From Charina bottae (Eukaryota > Chordata > Lepidosauria > Squamata > Charinaidae), in NCBI GenBank assembly GCA_023362775.1, contig JALMGJ010000002.1, positions 33,695,414-33,759,413 of the forward strand: 64,000 nucleotides of DNA, in the 5' to 3' direction. This document shows, one piece after another, positions 31,392 to 42,215 of this stretch. The notes under the pieces were generated by a model, which saw only the letters and a program-made list of their open reading frames with translations, had not been told where the DNA came from and made no database searches. Position 1 is the first letter of the stretch. The number at the start of each line of letters is the position of its first letter. The position numbers and the translations under genes were made by a program.

Positions 31392-31715
31392 TTTTCTATC
31401 CCGCCTTTATTATTTTTATAAATAACTTAAGGAGGCGAACATACCTAATACTCCTTCCTCCTCCTATTTTCCCGACAACAACAACCCTGTGAGGTGAGTT
31501 GGGCTGAGAGAGAGTGACTGGCCCAAAGTCACCCAGCTGGCTTTCATGCCTAAGGCGGGACTAGAACTCTGTCTCCTGGTTTCCCATTGGCTCCTTCCTA
31601 GGGCTGAGAGAGAGGGACTGGCCCAAGGTCACCCAGCCGGCTTTCATGCCTAAGGCGGGACTAGAACTCTCAGTCTCCTGGTTTCTAGCCCGGTGCCTTA
31701 ACCACTAGACCAAAC
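31357..31715 (-). mobile_element. MIR/CORE-type SINE with one duplicated internal monomer
   Basis: It begins at its 3' tail (TTATTTATTTATT, then CCCGCCTTTATTATTTTTAT) and ends with the inverted tRNA head (CCTTAACCACTAGACCAAAC). The block GGCTGAGAGAGAG...GGTCACCCAGC occurs twice, 100 bp apart (31519 and 31619), a slightly shortened copy of the 102-bp monomer seen at 40538, 48942 and 63687. Confidence 0.8.
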
Positions 31716-33092
31716 AAATTGATATTTTCTCTTTGAAATGACTGAAGCTGGGTTCTGGTACCTTTACAGGCAACATGGTTGGCTGCTCTGGGGATGGATG
31801 ATCAGCCATTTCAATCTGTTTTCAGCTAATGCAGCCTTTTCTAATATCCCCAGATTTGCCCAAAGTCATTTTGGTCTTGCAAATCCCAGCATGCAGGGAG
31901 GAAGCGTGTTTGGGATGAGCTGATAAAATGATTGGGTTTATACACTGTGTTGTGGTTTGGTGAATAAATCACAATATCAACAACACTGGTTGATCTTCAG
32001 CAGGAAGTTACCCCCTAAATTAATTTTGCCCCACTGCCAACCCAATGCAATCCAGACTGGAATTTCTGAAGTTGGCTTAAGAAACAGCCGGTGTTAGCAC
32101 AGGAGACAAGCAGCATAGGATCCAGTGCAGAATTGCCCTTGGAAGATTCACTGGGAGCAGACCTCACTTTCTGCTTGTCCAGTTATGAAGACTTGGTATC
32201 AGCAAGAATAACAGGGTAACAATATTCATGGCTGAGGCTGAGCTTCCCCATCCGCCCACCATTTTTCAGCCATAGTAAGCTTCCCTTGCATTCAGATCAA
32301 TGGTTCTTCTTCTTCTTCAACCCAGACATAGCCAACTCATAGTCTGCAAACTCCACATTGCATTCAGCCCCATTTCTGTGCCCCCAGGGTCCTCTAAGGG
32401 CAGATCCGGACATGCTGCTCCACCCATTGCCAGTATGTCCCCCTCCTGAGTGCAGAAAAAGATGAAGTTGTCCTTCTCCCACCCCCAGCCCACAGCAAAT
32501 GTACCCCCCCAGCTGTATTTTCTAGCTCTGATTCAAAACTGGTGCTTTCCAACCCGAGCCATCTTAAGCCCTTCAGGATGGAGAGTCTTCAGCGCTTCCT
32601 TCTGATTGAGTTACAGACACAGCTGCAATTGGCTGCAGGACTTGGCACGTCCCTTCCCCTTCGGCAGCTGGTCACTGCCCTGAGTAGCCATTTTGCGCTT
32701 GGCTACTCTGTTCTCCACTTCCTTAAAAAAAAATCTTGCAGTTAGGCCATCATTATGAACTTTCCCTGACCAATGATTTCCCACCCTCTGTAAAAGGTCC
32801 CTACTCAGCCCTCAGCATCCCCAGTAGATACTCTTTCAGTTTTGGCCCAGAAGCTTTATCCCATTCCTCTCCCATTCCTTGCCCTCTGTATGCAATATTT
32901 TTCCTCAGTTTTGCAATTAAAACAAAGTTGATGCAATGTTGATGCAACTTGATGCTTCAAAGTTTTGTTAAACAAAGTCCTGCTGAATCCAGCGCCACCT
33001 TGGTGGTGAAATGCTTGTGGCATACTAGGGTCTGCTGCAATGAAGCTATGATGCTTCAAAAGGGGAGAAATGAAAATAAAATTAAGAGGACT

Positions 33093-35214
33093 CCAAGCCT
33101 GGCTGGCAGCTCGACAAGTCAGAGTTTCTCAGAGCTCTGAGCTCTGAGACCTGGCTAACTTTCTATCTTGTTTGCAGGGGTCTACGGACCACTGAAGTTT
33201 CCCCCTGGAGAAGGGGGAACCAGAAGATTGCTCACAGAGCCATTGTAATTGCACACTCCTGTTTTTCTTTGTTGTTTCCACCGCGGAGAAGAACGGGGAG
33301 TGAATGCAATGAAATGGCCGAAAGAGGATTCTAGCTCTGCAGAGAACAGTAAGTCTCTTGGGAGACACAAGAGTGACAGCCAGCTTTTAGATCACCTTAT
33401 ATTAGTTTTCTTTTTCAGATTAGTACATTTTTATTATTCTAAAATTTATCTTTGGACTTCGTTCAAAATGTTGGCTAATTTTGTGTTTTCTTTGCTATAA
33501 TTAATTTTGGTGGAAGTTTGATAGATTTTATTTTGGCAACATAGTGAACAAGTTTTGTATTTTTCTGCCTTTCTTTTGTATCAGAGAAATTGGGACTTAA
33601 GAGACTTTGTTGGTATTTCTCACTCACAAACTAACTGACTTTTGAGAAATTGTTTGTTTGGGTTAAGCAGCTTGCAGCCTGAAGAATAAAGAAGAATAAA
33701 GAATAAAGTATAGAGAATGTGTGCCTCTCTGCCTTTTTTTTTTTCTTTTTCTATTTTTTTTTTAGAAAGGACTATTTTTCATTTGGAATATATTTTCATC
33801 TCTCCCTTTACAAACTGTTTGAAATACTGCTCTGTGGAATTTTTTCATCTCTTACTTTAAAAGCTTTTCTCACTTAAAGAAATAGACATTATTGATAAAT
33901 AATAGAACAGCTGTTCCTTGCTCCCTGAGAATTTTTTTTGTTTTGACTACGGCAGTTGATTACGCTTTGAACAATAAATAATGGCCTTTCTCACAGTACT
34001 TCAGGATTTTAAGGAAGAAACCAGCAAAAATTTTTTGCAAATTAAGAAATCCATAGAACGTATATTAATAGTTTTGGTGGCTCAGGAACAGAAGGTACAA
34101 GGGACAGATTTAGAAACAGAGGAAAGATTTTTCGAACCAGTAGAGAAACAGGGAAAGAGGACTTTGAATGTATTGGTACAGAAGAAGATTATGATATCTT
34201 ACAGGAAGTGGTCTATTAAATGTTTGGGCATAAATACATTGTGGCAGCTGAGACAGGAAGATTTTAATATGCAAATTGATAGATATGGCAAAATAAACAT
34301 TTTGATATCCCATATGAGTTACAGAAATAAACAAGTTGCATATTGTGATATTGGCATAACCTAAACAGGAGATTTATTGATATTGATTTGGAATGCAAGG
34401 TGAATGAAAATGCGGATTTGGTATTGTACACAGAGTAAGCACAGATATGAGAAATTTACAGATGCATAAAAACATGATATTTTAAGTGTAAGATACAAGA
34501 TTATAAATAAATAGGTTGATATTATATATTACTCTTTCTGGAGACACATTTATGAGAAGACAATGAGATGATGAGATGGAATTAGAATGTAGGTTATTAC
34601 AAGAATATGTTGTATGTATTAGGTTATATGTTATGTTAGGTTTTGTATTTTTGCTATATTATGTATTATGTTATGTAATATGTTAGATTATGTATTAATG
34701 GAATATATAGTCATAACATGAACAGAATATACTGTATTTTATTAGACGTAGATAAGGCCTTTATTTGTTTTACTAATTGGACTTTATTGAAGATATAAAT
34801 ATAGATGTAAAAATGGAAAGAGCAAATGGAAAACATTTAATTGATGCAACAACGAACATTTGATTACTATTCTAAGGAGTAGAAACCAGAGATGGATTGT
34901 TGGAAGATATCAAGAAAGGTGAAACCTATATGAAGAACAGAAGATTGGATTATAGAAATCAAAGGGTATATGACAAAGAAAAGTTTCTGTGTATTGTATT
35001 AAGGACTAACATTTAAAGTTAATTGTTGTACTTAAAGTTCAAGGATAAATTGGAGGACATCTATTTTCTATATTTTTTCTTGTTTGTTATTTTTTGACTT
35101 CACTTTTTCTTTTCCCTTTTCTTACTTTGTATTTCTATTTCTTTTCTTTTGTATTAGCTTTTAATGTGTATTTTAAAATTAATAAAACTTATGGAAAAAA
35201 AAAGAAAAAAAAAA
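33093..35214 (+). mobile_element. L1-derived non-autonomous element in galectin intron 2
   Basis: A 21-bp direct repeat (33072-33092 and 35215-35235, starting GAAAATAAAATTAAG) flanks 2122 bp that ends with AATAAAACTTATGG and an A-rich tail, as produced by L1 reverse transcription. The 5' part looks like a GC-richer leader, the middle has an ORF of 127 codons (33981-34364) with a coiled-coil-like start (DFKEETSKNFLQIKKSIERI), and the rest is AT-rich. No endonuclease or reverse transcriptase is present. It could be an internally deleted L1 or a separate L1-mobilised family. Confidence 0.7.
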
Positions 35215-35422
35215 GAAAATAAAATTAAGAGGACTATATCAGGGTCAAGTGAGAGAATGCAGGAAGGAAGACAAGCAGGGCATCCATCAGGAAACCACAA
35301 TGACCTGGTGACAAGGGAACACAAGGGAACAGCCTTGTTGCCAAACCACTACAAAGGGGACTGCGATTTCTGAAGTTGGCTTAAGAAACTTGTGTTTAAT
35401 GTGTCTCCCTTCCCTTTGTCAG

Positions 35423-35594
35423 TTTTTCCCTCAACTTAGGTCAGGATGATTCAAATCTGGCCATTCACTTAAGCGCTCGCTTTGAAGCCCTTGGAGACGT
35501 CAGGAAGATTGTGTGCAATTCCAAATCGAATGGTGCGTGGGGTGCAGAGGTGCGGCCATCGCTGTTCCCATTCCAGGAAGGAGCTGAAACTAAG
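35423..35594 (+). CDS. Galectin, coding exon 3 (carbohydrate-binding core)
   Basis: The exon is exactly 172 bp, the size expected for prototype galectins, with CAG at 35420-35422 and GT at 35595. It completes the split Ser codon and reads FSLNLGQDDSNLAIHLSARF, then EALGDVRKIVCNSKSNGAWG and AEVRPSLFPFQEGAETK. It supplies the carbohydrate-binding strands. The Trp (GAWG), the following Glu and Arg (AEVR), and the Asn of IVCNS are kept. In the HxNxR motif the sequence is HLSAR, so the usual sugar-contacting Asn is Ser and the usual Pro is Ala. Binding preference may therefore differ. The frame runs open across the whole exon with no stop. Confidence 0.9.
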
Positions 35595-37210
35595 GTCAGG
35601 AGGAGCATTAAGGCACTGACGTGTCAATTCCAAAATTTGGGATCTCTTTAAAAGATGTTGCTGAGTGTTAAACATGGTCCTTTCTCTGAAGTTTCATCTG
35701 ATCTTCTTGGCTGCCCCATGTGAAATGCCACTGGGGGCACCATGTTGGAAACCTTAAGAAAGTGAGCTGCTGCTACCAAGACACTTTCTCAGACACTTTT
35801 TTCTAGGGAGTAGTGAGGACTTTCAGGTTGGATTCACTACTCAAGGTTAAAGTGAAGTTGAATAGATTGTGGTTTAGCATAAGGTGGGAACTAGCCATTG
35901 ACTCAGCATGCTGTGAACCAGGCCAAAAACATTGATGGTTTATTTTACATAAGATGCTTTTATATTACATAACTATGCTCAAGCAAACTTGTGGTGTCAA
36001 TGTGCTTAACAAAGCATGAGCTCATCCTACAACTGAAAAGAAGTGAGAGACTGCAAAGAGAAAGGAAGAGTGATTGAAAATGGCATCATAGGGGAAATTC
36101 CATCATTTGCATGATGCCATGTGCACATGTGATGTCACTTCCCCCCACAAGGAAACCAATGGTCACTGAAGCACCAAGCTTCTCCCGTAAAATGTTGAGC
36201 TGTGTTCTGACCATGCCAGCCTTCAGAGCCATCTTCAAGAAGAAGGATGTAGAAGAGAGTGTATCAAGTAGCTTTAAAAACTCAATGGAAGGGGAGAGAA
36301 GTTCTCGAAACCAAGACCCAAAGCATAACCTATGGTCTTCCAGCATGTTGGATAGCTCTGGGGTGGGGAGGAAATCACCCTCTTGTCTGTGTCCTTGCTT
36401 GTAATAAGTCAATGTTACTAAAGCTTCAGACTTTGTGGAATACAATATGATCCCTCTGTACACCAACAGCAATATTGGAAAGAACCATCTTTGGAGGCAA
36501 GTAGGCACATGTGGAACTGGAGCATAGGATGGGCATTTTCACAAACTGGCAGTCATGACAGATGCCGTCTGTTTTGAGCCATCAGTGTACTACTGTAGAT
36601 GGCAGGTGATATGACTTCACCCTAGGCAGGCTTCCAAAGACACTCTTATTTTCTAAGTATGTCCATGTGGCTGAGAAGTGAAGAGTTAAAGGCTGATGCT
36701 TTGCTTTGCAGAATGCTAGCTTGATTTTCATTTTCTTTTTAATTAAAAAGATCTAATTTTTTAAGCCAGGTGGAAAAGAAAGCCTGACAGATGCCAAGGG
36801 AATTGTCCACAATGTATTACGTGCAATAAACACATTAGTCCAATGATGCCATGATAGATTAACTCTGCTACATTTCTGGAAACCATGGCTCATCTGGGTT
36901 TCCCCACAAAATCTGAGTGCTGCCTTATTGCCTCCTAGAATCTGGGGAGGGTAGATAATTCCTAAACTACAAGTAGTTCAGGGATCCAGGGAGGCCCAAG
37001 CCATAGTAAAAATACAAAATGATGGCGTAAGGAAACAAAAGAATAAAGCCAAAAAGCATACAAAAAAGAGTGAGCCACACTTTGAATATTTTTAAACAAT
37101 AAAGCACAATCCTGCCATTGGTTCTGCTAATATATTTATCCCCATAATTGGAGCAATGAATGGACTATGCATTGGTCATCCATAGGCAAAATTGTATGTG
37201 TTTTGAAATA

Positions 37211-37836
37211 CAGGTAGTCCTCGACTTATGACCACAATTGGTACCAGAACTTTCATTGCTAAGCGATGCGGTCATTAAGTGAGTTGCACCCAATTTTATA
37301 ACCTTTTTTGCCACGGTTGTTAAGTGAATTATGCAGTTCCCCATTTATTTTATTTATTATTATTTTATTTTTATCCCGCCTCTATTATTTTTTTTAATAA
37401 ATAACTCAAGGTGGTGAACATACCTAATACTCCTTCCTCCTCCTATTTTCCCCACAACAACAACCCTGTGAGGTGAGTTGGGCTGAGAGAGAGTGACTGG
37501 CCCAAGGTCACCCAGGTGGCTTTCAATGCTAAGGGGGGACTAGAACTCACAGACTCCTGGTTTCTAGCCCAGCACCTTAACCACTAGACCAAACTGGCTC
37601 ACCCATTTTGCTTGTTGGAAGTCAGCTGGAAAGGTCGCAAATGGTGATCGCATGACCCTGGGACACTACAACCATTGTAAATACATGCCAGTTCCCAAGC
37701 GCCTGAATTTTGATCATGTGACTGCAGGGATGCTGCAACGGTCATAAGTGCAAGAACCAGTCATAATTCATTTTTTCTGTGCTGTCATAACTTTGAACAG
37801 TCGTTAAACGAATGGTCATAAGTCGAGGACTACCTG
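37211..37836. mobile_element. Tc1/mariner (Tigger-like) MITE with nested SINE
   Basis: The ends CAGGTAGTCCTCGACTTATG and CATAAGTCGAGGACTACCTG are perfect inverted repeats, with TA on both sides (37209-37210 and 37837-37838). The SINE at 37347-37601 splits it; without that and its duplication about 364 bp remain. Four other copies are in the window (43134, 47490, 56405 and 58182). TA duplication and end sequence fit the mariner/Tigger group; the exact family is not asserted. Confidence 0.8.
37347..37601 (-). mobile_element. MIR/CORE-type SINE, nested in the MITE
   Basis: It reads in from the 3' tail (TTATTATTATTTTATTTTTATCCCGCCTCT order) to the inverted tRNA head (CCTTAACCACTAGACC). A 7-bp duplication CCCATTT lies at 37340-37346 and 37602-37608. 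There is a single internal monomer. Confidence 0.8.
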
Positions 37837-37972
37837 TATATGAAGTGGTGGTTCTGCCTCCAAACCTAACACCTTTATTTAGGCCATATTTATTGATGGA
37901 GTGAAGGAAGGATCTGGATTTCCACTTTCTGTGGATCATCAAGGAATTAACCTGTTGGCCTGTTCTTAACAG

Positions 37973-38119
37973 ATCTGTATCTTCTTCCAACATGGGGAGA
38001 TAAAGGTGAAGATAAATGGACAGCAAGAAATCAACTTCCCCAATCGTCTTGGGCTTCATTCTGCACAGTACTTCTCAGTGACTGGAGACATCAGCATTCT
38101 GTCTTTCAAGTTCGCTTGA
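37973..38119 (+). CDS. Galectin, last coding exon (C-terminal strands)
   Basis: CAG precedes it at 37970-37972. The reading ICIFFQHGEIKVKINGQQEI continues NFPNRLGLHSAQYFSVTGDI and ends SILSFKFA with TGA at 38117-38119. FPNRLGL and the GD(I/F)...SFKF ending are hallmarks of prototype galectins. The exon joins exon 3 in phase 0 and gives a product of about 131 residues. The 3' UTR probably follows for some tens of bases (an ATAAAATG-type signal near 38160), before repeat sequence begins. Confidence 0.9.
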   Translation: MCIFFQHGEIKVKINGQQEINFPNRLGLHSAQYFSVTGDISILSFKFA

Positions 38120-38400
38120 AGCATAGTCATATGTCCCCCCTGTGGATTTCTTGAACAAGATAAAATGCAAATAAGTCATTTGACTACTGTCTCTGTTTTG
38201 TTGCTGGACTTTAAGGAGCTCCAGGGGCCATAATCAAGAAGCTCCACTCTCCCAAAACTAAGATGTTGGCCCGTTGAGCCAAAATAAATTTGGCCCCGCC
38301 ACTCAGAAGAGATGCTGGGATGGGGATCCAGGGACACAGCCTTGCTACAGGAGTAGTGCTAACACCCCATATGGAAGTGTCCAATCTTTGGATCCAAGAT

Positions 38401-38483
38401 GTTATCCTTTTTATAGCTTGTGTTGGTTGTGCTGTAGCTACAACCACTACAGCACAACCAACACCAGCTATGAAAAAGATAAC
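38401..38483. repeat. Near-perfect 37-bp inverted repeat at PLE 5' junction
   Basis: Arms 38401-38437 and 38447-38483 are complementary at 34 of 37 positions around a 9-base loop (CTACAACCA). The right arm begins the PLE coding sequence (AYEKDNTT / MKKITLPYIK readings). Left of the hairpin the sequence diverges, so only the first 37 bp of the PLE copy are inverted. Confidence 0.75.
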
Positions 38484-39175
38484 ACTACCATACATCAAAA
38501 ACATCTCAGAAACAACCAACAGACTATTACAACCACACAGCATCACCATAGCACACAAACCAACTAAAGCCCCCCAGAACATCTTAAGTAAACCAAAAGA
38601 CCCAGTAGCCCAAGAAGAAAAAAACAGGAGTAGGACAGACAGGCAGAAGACTAGCAGAGCACATCCATGAACACCAACTAGCAGTCAGAAGACACAATGA
38701 AAATTCCTTAATCTCACAACACATGGACAGACTCAACCATAGTTTCAACTGGGAAACTGAGCATCCTAGACCAAGCTAAATCCAAAAATGCTAGGGAATT
38801 CCTGGAAGCTTGGCACTCAGACAAATCAGCCATCAATAGACACATAGAGATAAACCACATTTACACACCATTCAAAAGAGACAATAAGAAAGCTAAGAAG
38901 GAAACAAAAAGACCAGAACACATCCTCTCCAGCAACCAACACCCAGATAAGCAGGGATCAACACCAGACAAACAATCAAGCAGAAAACAATACCCAAATC
39001 AAGGAACTACCAAGGAGAAAACCACACCCCCACCAACACTGGCAGGGCAAGCTACTGTATGTAAACAGGGAGCAAACCCCACACTCACTCAGACTGATGA
39101 TGTTACCTAGTTGGGTAATGAAACATCTGCAAGCAAACAACCAAGCTCGGAGAACACCAAGGACTCCACACAACA
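38447..39175 (+). mobile_element. Penelope-like element, 5'-truncated, GIY-YIG region damaged
   Basis: The plus frame reads MKKITLPYIKNISETTNRLL, then NILSKPKDPVAQEEK, which precedes the GIY-YIG domain in PLEs. The GIY...YIG segment itself is missing: the text jumps to a frame that gives [40 protein letters not shown] and [20 protein letters not shown]. The 3' end contains the hammerhead core (39094) and then AAACATCTGCAAGCAAACAA. It shares its distal part with the fragment at 10081-10480. Confidence 0.75.
39094..39124 (+). ncRNA. Hammerhead-ribozyme-like core in PLE 3' region
   Basis: The core is CTGATGA, then GTTACC-TAGTTG-GGTAAT (stem II), then GAAAC. CTGATGA is the most common natural hammerhead box. 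It lies at the same place relative to the PLE 3' end as 10386-10416 and has the same 31-base length. Confidence 0.55.
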
Positions 39176-39179
39176 GTAA

Positions 39180-40537
39180 GGCTTTGCTTGTATATGTCCA
39201 ACTCAAAACCTCTGGAACTCCTTGTGTGTGTTGGTGACAATTCTTAGTCAAGGAACTCTTTGGCATAATCTCTGGAAGGTGAATGTGAGAGACACAAGAC
39301 TGTGATCCTCTTCCTTTAGCCCATTTGGAGTTGCCAGTCAAAACAGGCTAAGGGATTGAAGTCTGGAAACCACTTGAGAACATCATTTGGTGCATCAAAG
39401 GATCAACTTTTGCTGACCTCCTGATTTATCCATTTGACTTCAGTACTTTAAAGACTATTTTCTCCTTGATGCAACAGAGAGATGCTGTTTCTTCTCAAGA
39501 AAACTGCCAGAGAGACCAAGTCTTTGACTCCTTACCAACCCTGAAAGCCACTTCTAAGAGTAGGGCTGATGCAGAGAATGTGGCTTCTTAATTGCATTTA
39601 TTAGTCCCATGTTGGGATTACTTTAATGGAAAGTATGCTAAAAAGCATTATAAATAAAAAGTTTGCATTACTATCCCTTGTTTCCCCAGCCCTCAGAGAT
39701 CAAAGTGGTGCACAGGAGGTTGTATTTATCTGCCTTTGATGCTTTCCTGTGTGTAAAAGGGTTTCTGCTGGTTTTCTAACCAAATATTGATCTGATGGAG
39801 ACCTCTGTAGTTTAGGGCATAAGAAGTTGCCTTGTGAAGCCATCAGATGATTGTCTTGATTTTCATCAAGCAAGATGGATGAATAGCCTTCCTATTTGCA
39901 AGCAATCTTTTATTTTTCATGAAATCATCTTGAGTCAAATTCAACTCAAAAGTGCCTTTACCTGGACTTGTACAACTTAATCATCAGAGAATGCCATCTA
40001 CTGGGAAGATTTTAAAAGTGTGATCAATCAAAAAGCTTCCCCCAAAATGATCAAATCTGCAGAAGAGCAGAGAACACAACCATGACCTAGAAACATTAAT
40101 ACAGAAGAGTGTGCAAAGTAGTGTTCTCCAGATGGTTTAAAGTACAGCATTTATAACCTTTGATCATTAGCCAGGCCTGGAGGAACTATTGATTGCTTTT
40201 ACAGCTTGCCTTTCCTGCAGTCCTCAAACAAAACACCCTTTTATTTTAATCCTGACAAACAACTGGGTGCAGTAAGTTAGGCTGTGAGATATTCCCTTCC
40301 TTTTTCTTAGATGTATATCTTCTTCCTTTTTCCTAGGATTTCAGGGTGGTTATATTGCAATCTCCTGTATTTTATTCCCTTAAGAGCAAGTGTGTGAAAG
40401 CGTGGACAGAGAGACTGGCTGGCGAAAGCACTCAGTGAGTTTCTAAAGTAGAGGTTGCATTTGACCCTTCCCAGTCATAGTCCAACATCATAAACTCTAC
40501 AGCACACTGGTTTATGGAAGTTTATGGAGTCCCAAAT
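39180..40537. other. No recognised feature
   Basis: This is AT-moderate sequence without a recognisable gene or repeat. Short frames (for example 38976-39341 minus) have no domain I can identify. Confidence 0.4.
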
Positions 40538-41050
40538 GTCCCGCCTTAGGCATGAAAGCCGGCTGGGTGACCTTGGGCCAGTCCCTGTCTCTCAGCCCTA
40601 GGAAGGAGCCAATAGCAAACCAGGAGACTGAGAGTTCTAGTCCCGCCTTAGGCATGAAATCCAGCTGGGTGACCTTGGGCCAGTCCCTGTCTCTCAGCCC
40701 TAGGAAGGAGCCAATAGCAAACCAGGAGACTGAGAGTTCTAGTCCCGCCTTAGGCATGAAAGCCGGCTGGGTGACCTTGGGCCAGTCCCTGTCTCTCAGC
40801 CCTAGGAAGGAGCCAATAGCAAACCAGGAGACTGAGAGTTCTAGTCCCGCCTTAGGCATGAAAGCCGGCTGGGTGACCTTGGGCCAGTCACACTCTCTCA
40901 GCCCAACTCACCTCACAGGGTTGCTGTTGTGGGGAAAATAGGAGGGAAAATGGGAGGAGGAAGGAGTATTAGGTACGTTTGCCGCCTTGAGTTATTTATA
41001 AAAATAATAAAGGTGGGATAGAAAATAAATAAAATAAAATAAAATAAATA
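40538..41050 (+). mobile_element. MIR/CORE-type SINE with four 102-bp monomers
   Basis: GTCCCGCCTTAGGCATGAAA starts at 40538, 40640, 40742 and 40844, giving a precise 102-bp period. Each monomer runs through GGGTGACCTTGGGCCAGTCC and CTAGGAAGGAGCCAATAGC to AAACCAGGAGACTGAGAG. The last monomer leads into the usual L2/CR1-like 3' end (CCGCCTTGAGTTATTTATAA) and an AATAAAATAAA tail. The tRNA head is missing. Confidence 0.85.
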
Positions 41051-41752
41051 TACCTGTTGCCTAGGTATATGGGGCTGAAACATTTTTTAAGTCCAGAATG
41101 TCCAGTCAGAAGCAGCTCAGACACATCCCTAAATAATTCACTTAATTGTAAGAAAGAGGAGGAGCAACACAATCAGATTTTGCAAGATTCTGTTATTATA
41201 GTAAATCTCAATAAAAGTAGTTATAGACATCCTGTGGAGTTGATTTCAAGGCCTGGTCTATCTAGTGGGGCCTGACACTACCCATATGTTAGTAGATGTA
41301 TTTAGAAATGCAGCCTTATAGCTATTTTTCTCCACAACAGTCCTGTGAGGTAGATTGGACTAAGAAGAGGGAGTATCTCTCCCCTCCTTGCCTTTTATTC
41401 TCCAGAAAACTAGGGAGGGCCCTTCTGAAATGTTTCCCGCACCCTCCCTCCTTCTGTGGGCTGAGACATCTTTTATATGCTGGTTGTCCCTTCTGCGGCT
41501 CTCCCTCCTGTCTCCCAAGGTCATTTCCACAGACCATTACAGGGGGTGAGCAGTTTACAATCTCTGATTTACCAGAATACCCTTTGGCCTCCCATTCCTT
41601 CAGGATGCTCCCATTTTGAACTGGGCCATTCCACAACACCAATTCCCTGGTGACAACATTATAGGTATTCAACACCCTTATGTATTTCAGAAATCCACAA
41701 TGAAACTATAATTAACCAATTGATGCAATTTATTAAATAACGTTTGAGACTG

Positions 41753-41980
41753 AGAGCCGGTTTGGTGTAGTGGTGAAGGCATCAGGGTAGAAACCGGGAG
41801 ACCAAGAGTTCTAGTCCCACCTTAGGCACAAAGCCAGCTGGGTGACCTTGGGCAGTCGCTCTCTCTCAGCTCTAGGAAGGAGCCAATGGCAAACCACTTC
41901 TGAAAATCTCGCCAAGAAAACTGCAGGGACTTGTCCAGGCAGACTCCAAGAATTGGACATGATTGAACAGATTAAAAAAA
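41753..41980 (+). mobile_element. tRNA-head SINE with Bov-B-like tail
   Basis: It has the head GAGAGCCGGTTTGGTGTAGT, B box GAGTTCTAGTCCCACC, body CTGGGTGACCTTGGGCAG and the end ATTGGACATGATTGAACAG, followed by an A-rich run. Confidence 0.7.
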
Positions 41981-42215
41981 ATGAGATTAATGGCGTGCAG
42001 GATAATCAAATAATAAGCAGTGGACAATCGATGTGGAATGTAGCACAAAGAATATTTGAAGCCAATGGCATTCAAGGCAATCCAATAAGAAGCAGTTAAT
42101 AATCTGTGAGAATTTCATACATGTCAATGAAAGAAAAAGGAAGCTATAGATGGAGAAGGCAGAAAGAGAAACGCAGAGGCAACATAGAAAGCTAGAATGT
42201 TGGAGGCTTCCTGTC

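Larger units (their letters stand above)
35595..37972 (+). other. Galectin intron 3
   Basis: The intron starts GTCAGG and ends TTCTTAACAG. It holds no recognised gene. A Tigger-type MITE (37211-37836) with a SINE inside it lies close to exon 4. At 36080-36140 ATGATGCCATG and TGTGATGTCACTT form a small cluster of CRE-like words. Confidence 0.6.

Noticed and set aside
33981..34364. 127-codon ORF as a host gene
   Set aside because: It is inside the L1-derived insertion 33093-35214 with a 21-bp duplication.
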